Positions 1 through 5,826 of a stretch of DNA of 6,583 nucleotides are shown here, piece after piece. The stretch lies in assembly GCA_011605715.1 (NCBI GenBank), contig JAAOZO010000027.1:1-6583 (forward strand), read 5' to 3'. The DNA is from Nitrososphaerota archaeon. GTDB lineage: Archaea > Thermoproteota > EX4484-205 > JAAOZO01. Positions within the stretch are counted from its first letter, which is position 1. Each line of letters begins with the position of its first letter. The notes beneath the pieces are model-generated. The model was given only the letters and a program-made list of their open reading frames with translations, did not search any database and was not told where the DNA came from. The translations under genes and the position numbers were made by a program.

Positions 1-1762
1 CAGCTGCTATCACCTTTTTTGGGTCTACTTTTTCAAGGCCATAAGTTATGTTGAATAGTATCGAGTTGTCAAAAAGAAACGGGTCCTGTGCAACTACTCC
101 TATACTTTTTCTTAGCCTTTCTATTTTTATTTTTCTGATGTCGACTCCGTCTATCAAAATTCTACCTTCGTTTACATCATAAAACCTCAGCAACAGCTTT
201 GTTATTGTAGTCTTTCCAGATCCACTTTGCCCAACTATTCCTATCATCTGGCCTGCTTTTATTTCGAAGCTTACGTCCTTCAAGACCGGAATAAAAGGTT
301 CATAACCAAACGTAACATGTTCAAACTTTATGTCCCCTTTTATCTCAAAGTCTTTGGCATCAGGTGCATCCTTGATTGCAGGATCTACCCTAAGAATTTC
401 TAGTACTCTTTCTCCAGAAGTTATTGCTTGCTGAAGTGGCTCTGCTAAGTTTGTCACAGTTTGAATTGGTCCGTAGAACATCCACATGTAGCTAACGAAT
501 GCAACAAGTGTACCTGGAGTTATGTCCCCTTTTATTACGTGCAAACCTCCAACATACCACACTATGGCAGCACCTGCAGAGCTAACGAATCCAAGTAGTG
601 GGAAAAATCCAAGGTGAAGTTTTGTTGTATCCATGTTTGCATTTACAACTTCATTCATTTTTTCAACTAACCTGTTAACTTCTTCTTTTTCTTTTGCAAA
701 GGACTTTACAATGGATATCCCCGGTATTGTATCTACAAGTAAGGAGCTTAAGTCTGCCCATTTTCTCCAAGCCTTATGATAAACAATTCTTGCTCTCGAT
801 CTAAACCTTGGTAATCCAACTATTATAAGTGGAAAGGGCAAAAGTGCAAAGAGAGATAGCCTATAGTCCATGGTGAATATTATCATCCCTATTCCAATTA
901 TCGAGAGAATGTTTATAACTAGGCTTGGTATGCCCCAAACCAAAAACCACTGAACTCTGCCGATGTCATCTGTTATTCTTGATATTACTCGTCCCGTACT
1001 CATTTTATCGTAGAACGACATTGAGAGTTCCTGTACGTGCGCATAAAGATCTTTTCTCATGCTGTAAACCAGTTTTTGGCTTAGTAAAGAAAGCGAGTAG
1101 TTCTGAACTATTCCAAGTATTGTGTTTGTGGCGTATATTGATATTAAAAGAAGTGTTAAGTTTCTTAGTGCACTTTCTTGTTTATTCACTACAACTTGGT
1201 CGATAAGGGTTTTTAACAATGATGGAGGTGCTAAGTTAAGACCCGTGATAGCTATCGATAAAATTAACCCTATTAACACTAAGTACCAATGAGGTCTCAG
1301 ATATGACATAAGCCAAAACATAGCACTCATCTTGCTTTTTCTATTCGTTTCTAGGGGGAACTCAAATTCTATTTCTTTTTGTTCTTTGTATTGAAGTAGG
1401 GCAGATATTACTCCGGCTGTATGCCTAAATTCTTCTATTTTTTCTCTTGAAAACCTTGCTATTGGTATTTCTTTCTCATCAACAACAAGTATGAGTTCGC
1501 TATTCCCAAGATAGTCGTTGAAATTAACTTGCTTTATTCTTTGTATATCTATTTCTTTTTGGATTTTTCCATCTGTGCCAAGTTTTATTATCCTTTTGCC
1601 TGTTACTACAAGTAAGTACTCAGAGTAATTACCTTCTTCATTTAAATTTCCCTTTGCAACTGATAATATAGTTTCTCCTGGTTCTATTATCTTTTCTACT
1701 AAATTTCTTTCCCTCTCTTCAAGTTTTTCCATAAGTATTTCTAAACTTTCTTTAGAATGCAT
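1..1762 (-). CDS. ABC exporter (fused permease-ATPase, MdlB/MsbA type) with N-terminal PH-like domain; 3' end missing
   Basis: A half-transporter of the type I ABC exporter family, expected to dimerise in the membrane and export a lipid, peptide or drug. 587 codons are visible and the rest lies beyond base 1. Residues 1-26 are a charged helix. Residues 28-124 form a soluble domain with the pattern of a bacterial PH-like fold (GETILSVAKGNL, LLVVTGKRIIKL, a final helix). About six membrane helices lie between 155 and 435, with the coupling segment VDTIPGISIVKSFAKEKEE at 343-361. The ATPase domain starts near 477. Walker A is GQSGSGKTT (511-519, bases 206-232) and the Q-loop glutamine is Gln559 in VVAQDPFLF. 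Signature, Walker B and H-loop lie outside the window. The start is the ATG at 1760-1762: upstream the frame is open to a TAA at 1796-1798 but offers no start codon. No good Shine-Dalgarno is seen. The substrate cannot be inferred. Confidence 0.93.
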   Translation of the reverse strand, partial: MHSKESLEILMEKLEERERNLVEKIIEPGETILSVAKGNLNEEGNYSEYLLVVTGKRIIKLGTDGKIQKEIDIQRIKQVNFNDYLGNSELILVVDEKEIPIARFSREKIEEFRHTAGVISALLQYKEQKEIEFEFPLETNRKSKMSAMFWLMSYLRPHWYLVLIGLILSIAITGLNLAPPSLLKTLIDQVVVNKQESALRNLTLLLISIYATNTILGIVQNYSLSLLSQKLVYSMRKDLYAHVQELSMSFYDKMSTGRVISRITDDIGRVQWFLVWGIPSLVINILSIIGIGMIIFTMDYRLSLFALLPFPLIIVGLPRFRSRARIVYHKAWRKWADLSSLLVDTIPGISIVKSFAKEKEEVNRLVEKMNEVVNANMDTTKLHLGFFPLLGFVSSAGAAIVWYVGGLHVIKGDITPGTLVAFVSYMWMFYGPIQTVTNLAEPLQQAITSGERVLEILRVDPAIKDAPDAKDFEIKGDIKFEHVTFGYEPFIPVLKDVSFEIKAGQMIGIVGQSGSGKTTITKLLLRFYDVNEGRILIDGVDIRKIKIERLRKSIGVVAQDPFLFDNSILFNITYGLEKVDPKKVIAA

Positions 1763-1795
1763 TCTTTCAAGTAGCGCCTTTTTACGAACAGTTCC

Positions 1796-1803
1796 TTATT
1801 TAA
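1796..1803 (-). promoter_or_regulatory. Putative box A (TATA) promoter of the ABC exporter gene
   Basis: On the minus strand this reads TTAAATAA, preceded by AAAAAAC, which fits an archaeal TATA box with an A-rich BRE. Its centre is about 37 bases upstream of the ATG at 1762, so transcription would begin near 1773 with a leader of roughly 11 bases. The sequence is AT-rich, so this is a positional inference only. Confidence 0.4.
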
Positions 1804-1835
1804 GTTTTTTAGTTTATCTCGTAAATCTCTTATTC

Positions 1836-1850
1836 AGAAATCTTTTTATC
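1836..1850 (+). promoter_or_regulatory. BRE/box A promoter of the DUF763-flippase operon
   Basis: The sequence is AGAAATCTTTTTATC: a purine-rich BRE-like AGAAA followed by box A TTTTTATC (1843-1850). Nearly the same block, AGAAACTTTTTATA, precedes the phosphorylase gene at 5034-5047. Placing the transcription start about 26 bases from the box centre gives base 1872 or 1873, just before or at the candidate start codons. The mRNA would therefore be leaderless or nearly so. Confidence 0.55.
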
Positions 1851-1877
1851 TTGGCTTTTTACTAAAAATAATTGCTC

Positions 1878-2996
1878 TTGTCGGTGTCCGGAATCTTTGA
1901 CTTAAGGCTACACGGGGGAAAAGCTCCGCCCTGGTTAGTAAGTAGGATGCTTAAATTAGCTGATGGCATATTTCAGGTAATTTACTCGGAGTTTGGCGAG
2001 GTAGAAATACTAAGAAGGCTTTCTGATCCAATTTGGTTTCAAGCAATTTCTAACGTTCTTGGCTACGATTGGGATAGCAGCGGCTCAACAACGGTTACGT
2101 CCGCTGTTCTAAAACATGTTTTCAATAAAAACAATCTTGATATAAAGGCTGCTGGTGGAAAGGGTAAGAGATCAAGATCTACTTTAGATGAAATAGATCG
2201 CCTTTGCGAGAAAAATTACGACGTTAACCCAGAAGAACTTAAGTATGCTTCAAGGCTTGTAGCAAAAGTTGATAATTCTGCAATTCAAGCTGGGTATAGC
2301 ATCTATCATCACGTGTTTTTCTTCACAAAAAGTGGCAAATGGGCAGTAGTTCAACAAGGAATGAACACTGACTTAAAATCTGCAAGACGTTATCATTGGT
2401 TTAGTGATAACGTAAGAAGTTTTGTAGTAGAACCGCATTCTGGAATAATAGGTGATAAAGTTGTTAAAAACGTTATGAACATGGTTGCATATGAAAGTGA
2501 GGAAGCCAGAAAGATTTCAGTTGAAATAGCAAGTGAGTCTCCTAGCAATTTAAGAAGATATCTTACATTAATAGAGGACTCGAAACAAACAACCTTAACT
2601 TCGTTTATAGACCCATCGTTTAAAAGCATAAAACGTTACAAAATTGTTTTAGAGAAAAACATAAACTGGGGTGCTCTCAAGGAAGCATACGAAACGAAGC
2701 CCTCAAATTTTGAACAGTTGTTAGCAATCAAAGGAGTTGGTCCTGCTACAGTGAAAGCTCTTGCTCTAGTTTCTGAAATAATTTTTGATGCAGAAGTAAG
2801 TAAAAGAGATCCAATAAGGTATTCTTTTGCTTTTGGAGGAAAGGATGGGGTTCCGTATCCTGTTGACAGAAAGAAAATGGATGAAGCAATAGATTTCTTG
2901 AGATTTGCTATAGAACGCGCTAAAATAGGTGACAAAAACAAAATAATCGCTCTAAGAAGGCTTAGTGGCTTTATGAACAAAAGTTTTCCGCAGTGA
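1878..2996 (+). CDS. DUF763 family protein with helix-hairpin-helix motif
   Basis: Member of the DUF763 family, widespread in archaea and of unknown biochemical function. Family marks, numbered from this start: the N-terminal SGIFDLRLHGGKAPPW block, KWAVVQQGMN (155-164), ARRYHW (169-174) and the C-terminal YSFAFGGKDGVPYPVDRKK block (315-333). A helix-hairpin-helix with LLAIKGVGPATVKAL lies near 281-295; this motif usually contacts the DNA backbone, so a DNA-related role is likely but not shown. No signal peptide or membrane segment is seen, and about 372 residues is near full family length. The start must be non-ATG: a TAA at 1869-1871 closes the frame and the first ATG falls after the conserved N-terminal block. 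TTG 1872, TTG 1878 and GTG 1884 are possible. I chose 1878 because it gives the usual five residues before the first conserved block. The gene ends in tandem stops TGA TAA and is followed after 7 bases by the flippase gene. Confidence 0.9.
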   Translation: MSVSGIFDLRLHGGKAPPWLVSRMLKLADGIFQVIYSEFGEVEILRRLSDPIWFQAISNVLGYDWDSSGSTTVTSAVLKHVFNKNNLDIKAAGGKGKRSRSTLDEIDRLCEKNYDVNPEELKYASRLVAKVDNSAIQAGYSIYHHVFFFTKSGKWAVVQQGMNTDLKSARRYHWFSDNVRSFVVEPHSGIIGDKVVKNVMNMVAYESEEARKISVEIASESPSNLRRYLTLIEDSKQTTLTSFIDPSFKSIKRYKIVLEKNINWGALKEAYETKPSNFEQLLAIKGVGPATVKALALVSEIIFDAEVSKRDPIRYSFAFGGKDGVPYPVDRKKMDEAIDFLRFAIERAKIGDKNKIIALRRLSGFMNKSFPQ

Positions 2997-2997
2997 T
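2992..2997 (+). promoter_or_regulatory. Shine-Dalgarno site of the flippase gene, overlapping the DUF763 stop codon
   Basis: AGTGAT contains GTGAT, five contiguous bases complementary to the usual archaeal 16S rRNA tail (GAUCACCUCC), six bases before TTG 3004. It includes the TGA stop of the upstream gene, an arrangement that favours translational coupling. It supports the TTG start and the two-gene operon. Five-base matches are common, so this is moderate evidence. Confidence 0.45.
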
Positions 2998-3003
2998 AAG
3001 TAG

Positions 3004-4530
3004 TTGGTTCAAGAAAGGATTAGACCAAGATATGTCGGTCTCTTAAACTTTATTTCTAGAATTTTTGCTCTTTTCGTTGGCTTTGCTTTTATTACGCTTG
3101 TTTCTAGGAAGCTTCCCGTTGAGGTCTTTGGAGCTTGGCAGTACTTTTCTTCAGTACTTACGTATTTCGTAATACCTGCTTCTGTAATTAACTTCTGGGC
3201 AACGAGAGAAGCAGGAAGAGAAAAGGCCGTTGGTCGAACTACATTGCAATTAAGCTTTCTTACGTCTTTAGTTTCTCTTTCTTTCTTTTTAGTCTTAGTT
3301 AATCTGAACCTTTTTATGAGAACAGAAATTTCAAACTTAGTTATTTACGTTTTTGCTCTTTGGATTGTCGCGTATTTTGTTACAACATCAGCTGAAGCTA
3401 TAAACTATGGATTAAACCCAACCCTTAATGTAATTTCTTCCATAGTATTCGAAGCAGTGAAGCTCTTCTTTGGAGTACTGTTAGTTGTTGTTTTCAAGTT
3501 AAGTTTACTTGGTGCTATTCTTTCAATTGTATTGGCTTTTTTCTTTGAATTTACGTTTTTTGTAGTTATGAATCCCAAAATGCTGTCTGGTAATTTTGAT
3601 CGAACTTTAATAAGGAAGTGGATAGGCAATGCGTGGTTACCGTTGATTACTACGTTACCTGGTTTTATATCTTCGTTAGATGTTATATTTCTAGGATACA
3701 TCTTGGGAAGTAGCTCAGTAATTCCAATAGCGTATTTTAAGGCTGCTTTAACTTTTGGAAGTATTGTTGGTTATGCTGGTGCAATATCTTTTGCAATTTA
3801 TCCAAAAATACTAAAAGAAGGCATTGACAACTCAAAGTCCTATATTGAAGATATAGTTTCCTTAACAAACATGTTTGGGATTCCGATGATGTTCGGAGCT
3901 ATAATACTATCGGAACCTCTTTTATGTATTCTAAGGGAAGAGTATAGCGTTGCAAGAAATGCTCTCATCTTACTTTCAGTGAGTAGCTTACTGGGAGCTA
4001 ACAGGAGCATATTCACCTCTGTTCTACTAGGATCGGAAAAAGCTGATGAAAAGGTGAGCTCTTTTTCAAAAGATTTAGTTAATTCTCTTCTATTTAAGCT
4101 TCCGATGCTTGATTCTATTAATTCATTGCTTTACGTAGTAACTTTGGCCTTGGCCACGATTGTTCTTTCTGGTCTAAAAGCTGAGTATGAGTTTTTCGCC
4201 ACCGCTTTAGCATTTAGCAACTTGCTTTGGAACTTAGTTTTTACCTTTTACTACTTTAGTAAAGTTAAATCGTTAATAAAGTTGAATCTTCCTAAAAATT
4301 CGTTCATAAAGTACACAATTTCAAGCTTGGTGATGTCTGTTGTTCTTGTTCTTATTTATCCAAAAAGTGCAGTAAGTGAAAAGCTGTTTTTAGTACTGTA
4401 TGGAGTTCTTCCAGTAATCTTAATTGGTGCTATTGTGTATTTTCTGTTTTTACTTCTTATCGATAAGAACACTAGAGTTCTTGTAAGAAAGGTTGTTCTT
4501 CTTCTCACCAGCTTAACCAACTCAAAGTAA
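3004..4530 (+). CDS. Polysaccharide/lipid-linked oligosaccharide flippase (MOP superfamily, Wzx-like)
   Basis: A 508-residue, very hydrophobic membrane protein of the MOP exporter superfamily (polysaccharide biosynthesis protein, RfbX/Wzx-like). In archaea such proteins are expected to flip lipid-linked sugars across the cytoplasmic membrane for glycan or S-layer glycosylation. The N-terminus has the family pattern: helix 1 (about 13-33), then SRKLPVEVFGAWQYFSS (34-50). Mid-protein SSLDVIFLGYILG (223-235) is the conserved aspartate-containing helix. Hydrophobic segments recur to the C-terminus (about 435-452 and 461-486), roughly 12-14 helices in all. TTG 3004 is forced as the start: an in-frame TAG sits at 3001-3003 and no ATG or GTG occurs before residue 100. 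It is probably co-transcribed with the DUF763 gene. No glycosyltransferase is visible nearby, so the substrate is unknown. Confidence 0.88.
   Translation: MVQERIRPRYVGLLNFISRIFALFVGFAFITLVSRKLPVEVFGAWQYFSSVLTYFVIPASVINFWATREAGREKAVGRTTLQLSFLTSLVSLSFFLVLVNLNLFMRTEISNLVIYVFALWIVAYFVTTSAEAINYGLNPTLNVISSIVFEAVKLFFGVLLVVVFKLSLLGAILSIVLAFFFEFTFFVVMNPKMLSGNFDRTLIRKWIGNAWLPLITTLPGFISSLDVIFLGYILGSSSVIPIAYFKAALTFGSIVGYAGAISFAIYPKILKEGIDNSKSYIEDIVSLTNMFGIPMMFGAIILSEPLLCILREEYSVARNALILLSVSSLLGANRSIFTSVLLGSEKADEKVSSFSKDLVNSLLFKLPMLDSINSLLYVVTLALATIVLSGLKAEYEFFATALAFSNLLWNLVFTFYYFSKVKSLIKLNLPKNSFIKYTISSLVMSVVLVLIYPKSAVSEKLFLVLYGVLPVILIGAIVYFLFLLLIDKNTRVLVRKVVLLLTSLTNSK
4454..4469. repeat. 16-base perfect palindrome inside the flippase 3' end
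   Basis: TTCTTATCGATAAGAA is its own reverse complement. It is followed at once by a second inverted repeat, AAGAAC (4465-4470) with GTTCTT (4477-4482) around a six-base loop. Both lie in coding sequence 48-76 bases before the flippase stop and just past the end of the convergent gene. They could fold in either transcript near its 3' end. They may also be chance in AT-rich sequence. Confidence 0.3.
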
Positions 4531-4531
4531 A

Positions 4532-5011
4532 CTATACATTCGGAAACTTATCTCTTACTGGTTTGTAAACTTCTTCAAAAAATTTCCTTTGGTCTAGCAA
4601 TGTCTCTTTATCAAACTTCTTTAAATAATCTATAGCTGCTTTCCATGCTTCTTCGAATGGCATAACGTCTGCAATTTTGTCTATTACTTCTCTTTCGAAA
4701 TCTGAGGGTTTTTGCTCTTGAGTTCCTATTTTAAACCATCCACTCTTCGACAAATATGCTCCCTCGTTTCCAAGGAAGAACATTTTTTCTTCACCAATCT
4801 CCTTTTTTTCTCCTGGAATTTCTTGTGTTGTTTTTAGCTTTGCTTTACTTGGTCTTGCTTTTAGCGTTCTTTTCGCCCAAGCATAAAATATTGCTCTATT
4901 AAGACCAAAAGACAAGGCTTTTTCAAAATCTTTCATCAAAAGGTAATACCGCGCTGCCTGTAGCAAGGCCATAACTTGAAACCTACCCATCTTTCTTTCA
5001 GCTTTTTTCAT
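4532..5011 (-). CDS. Conserved-looking hypothetical protein, 159 residues, charged and mainly helical
   Basis: I do not recognise this protein. Residues 8-48 look like two or three packed helices (RFQVMALLQAARYYLLMKDF, then FEKALSFGLNRAIFYAWAKR), which resembles a helical-repeat or TPR-like hairpin but is too short to assign. Residues 49-76 are a Lys/Glu-rich linker. Residues 77-95 (MFFLGNEGAYLSKSGWFKIG) look like a beta hairpin. Residues 103-159 are again helical and rich in Lys, Glu and Phe. There is no signal peptide, membrane segment or cysteine motif, so it is probably cytoplasmic. The start is ATG 5009-5011; ATG 4988-4990 (MGRFQV) is an alternative. It is transcribed away from the phosphorylase gene, apparently from a shared box A, with a leader of about 8 bases. 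Its TAG stop lies one base from the flippase stop. That it is a real gene is supported by the promoter fit and its even composition. Confidence 0.7.
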   Translation of the reverse strand: MKKAERKMGRFQVMALLQAARYYLLMKDFEKALSFGLNRAIFYAWAKRTLKARPSKAKLKTTQEIPGEKKEIGEEKMFFLGNEGAYLSKSGWFKIGTQEQKPSDFEREVIDKIADVMPFEEAWKAAIDYLKKFDKETLLDQRKFFEEVYKPVRDKFPNV

Positions 5012-5033
5012 CTTTTACTTAAGTTTGTGAGTT

Positions 5034-5054
5034 AGAAACTTTTTATACTTTTCC
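5034..5054. promoter_or_regulatory. Shared bidirectional BRE/box A promoter between the 159-residue protein and the phosphorylase
   Basis: The core TTTTTATA (5040-5047) is flanked on the left by AGAAAC and on the right by CTTTTCC. Read on the minus strand this is GGAAAAGTATAAAAAG. Each direction therefore has a purine-rich BRE-like block just upstream of a TATA-like core. In the plus direction the core centre is 26.5 bases from ATG 5070, giving a leaderless mRNA. In the minus direction transcription would start near 5017-5019, about 8 bases before ATG 5011. No second TATA candidate of similar quality is seen in the 58-base gap. Confidence 0.55.
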
Positions 5055-5069
5055 TTGTTTCTTTTTGCT

Positions 5070-5804
5070 ATGAAAAAAGCAACCTTAGTTGTAATTGGCG
5101 GCAGTGGAACTTCAGACTTATTTCAACTAGAAGAAAGCGAGGAAATAAGCACTCCTTATGGGAAAAGTCTTGCTTATTGGATACGAGTTGCAGGTAAGGA
5201 TGTTGCTTTTATCAGTCGACATGGTCTAACTCACAATCTTCCTCCTCATAAAGTGAACTATAGGGCAAACATATACACTGCTAAACAGCTAAGTGACAAT
5301 GGTTATGTTGTAGCAACTAACGCCGTAGGATCATTGAATAAGAGAATGAGTCCTGGAGAGCTGGTTCTTGCAGACCAGGTTATAGATTTTACGAAAGGGC
5401 GAGTATGCACCTTTTTTGATGGTACTAATGAAAAAGTTGTTCATACTGACGTAACCTTCCCATTTTCTAGTTTTCTTACTTCAAAAATACTAAAAGCTTC
5501 TAAAAGGTTAGGCCTAAAAATACATCCTAAGGGAACTTATGTTTGTACAGAAGGACCACGATTTGAAACAGCTGCAGAAATAAAAATGTTTAAAAAAATT
5601 GGGGGGGATTTAGTTGGAATGACATTAGTTCCAGAAGTTTTTCTCGCAAAGGAATTAAATCTTGAGTATGCATCTATTTGTATTGTAACAAATTGGGCTG
5701 CTGGAATAGCAAAAAAAGTCTCTAGTGAAGAAGTTTTGCAAGTAATGAAAAATCTTGCCCCAAAGTTAAAGTTGCTGTTAGAAGAAACCATAAAGCTTAT
5801 TTAA
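5070..5804 (+). CDS. MTAP-family nucleoside phosphorylase, probable 6-oxopurine (methylthioinosine/inosine) specificity
   Basis: A 244-residue cytoplasmic enzyme of the MTAP/PNP family that cleaves a purine nucleoside with phosphate to free base and (methylthio)ribose-1-phosphate. Motifs: IGGSGTSD (9-16, phosphate loop), SRHG (49-52), PPHKVNYRANI (58-68), NAVGSL (84-89), CTEGPRFET (159-167), GMTLVPEVFLAKE (183-195) and IVTNWAAG (205-212). Aligned by eye with human MTAP, Ser178 becomes Glu166, Asp220 becomes Asn208 and Asp222 becomes Ala210. Glu and Asn at the first two sites match Glu201 and Asn243 of human PNP, which read 6-oxopurines. Family members with such changes are known to act on 6-oxopurine nucleosides, as in the methylthioinosine phosphorylase of Methanocaldococcus. 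The PNP 5'-OH histidine (His257) aligns with Ser219, so a 5'-deoxy or methylthio nucleoside is plausible. Start ATG 5070 is preferred over TTG 5055 because the box A spacing and the family N-terminus fit. A deaminase gene follows after 22 bases. Confidence 0.92.
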   Translation: MKKATLVVIGGSGTSDLFQLEESEEISTPYGKSLAYWIRVAGKDVAFISRHGLTHNLPPHKVNYRANIYTAKQLSDNGYVVATNAVGSLNKRMSPGELVLADQVIDFTKGRVCTFFDGTNEKVVHTDVTFPFSSFLTSKILKASKRLGLKIHPKGTYVCTEGPRFETAAEIKMFKKIGGDLVGMTLVPEVFLAKELNLEYASICIVTNWAAGIAKKVSSEEVLQVMKNLAPKLKLLLEETIKLI

Positions 5805-5805
5805 G
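5796..5805 (+). promoter_or_regulatory. Putative internal box A for the deaminase gene, overlapping the phosphorylase stop
   Basis: CTTATTTAAG has the core TTATTTAA (5797-5804), whose last three bases are the TAA stop of the phosphorylase gene. The core centre is 26.5 bases from the A of ATG 5827, the same spacing as at the phosphorylase promoter. A separate leaderless transcript for the deaminase is therefore possible beside read-through. AT-rich sequence makes chance matches likely. Confidence 0.4.
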
Positions 5806-5826
5806 ACAAAAGGTTAAAAATGTTTC

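Noticed and set aside
925..1206. Plus-strand open frame of 93 codons
   Set aside because: It lies antisense within the membrane domain of the ABC exporter, whose frame is continuous with clear motifs; it has no promoter or family resemblance.
1763..1877. Small gene or structured RNA in the divergent gap
   Set aside because: The 115 bases hold only promoter-like AT-rich sequence; no tRNA-like fold, box C/D pattern or coding frame was seen.
2393..2980. Two minus-strand open frames (2393-2629 and 2636-2980)
   Set aside because: Both are antisense to the conserved DUF763 coding sequence and show no motifs of their own.
3405..3701. Minus-strand open frame of 98 codons
   Set aside because: It is antisense to the flippase and its composition reflects the complement of membrane-helix codons.
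5055..5069. Five-residue N-terminal extension of the phosphorylase from TTG 5055
   Set aside because: The predicted transcription start is at or next to ATG 5070, so TTG 5055 would not be in the mRNA, and the family normally begins a few residues before the GGSG loop.
5601..5607. Run of seven G as a possible frameshift site
   Set aside because: Conserved motifs before (GPRFET) and after (GMTLVPEV) the run are in the same frame, so no frameshift is present.
5820..5822. Upstream ATG before the deaminase start
   Set aside because: It is out of frame with the amidohydrolase; ATG 5827 gives the family N-terminus.
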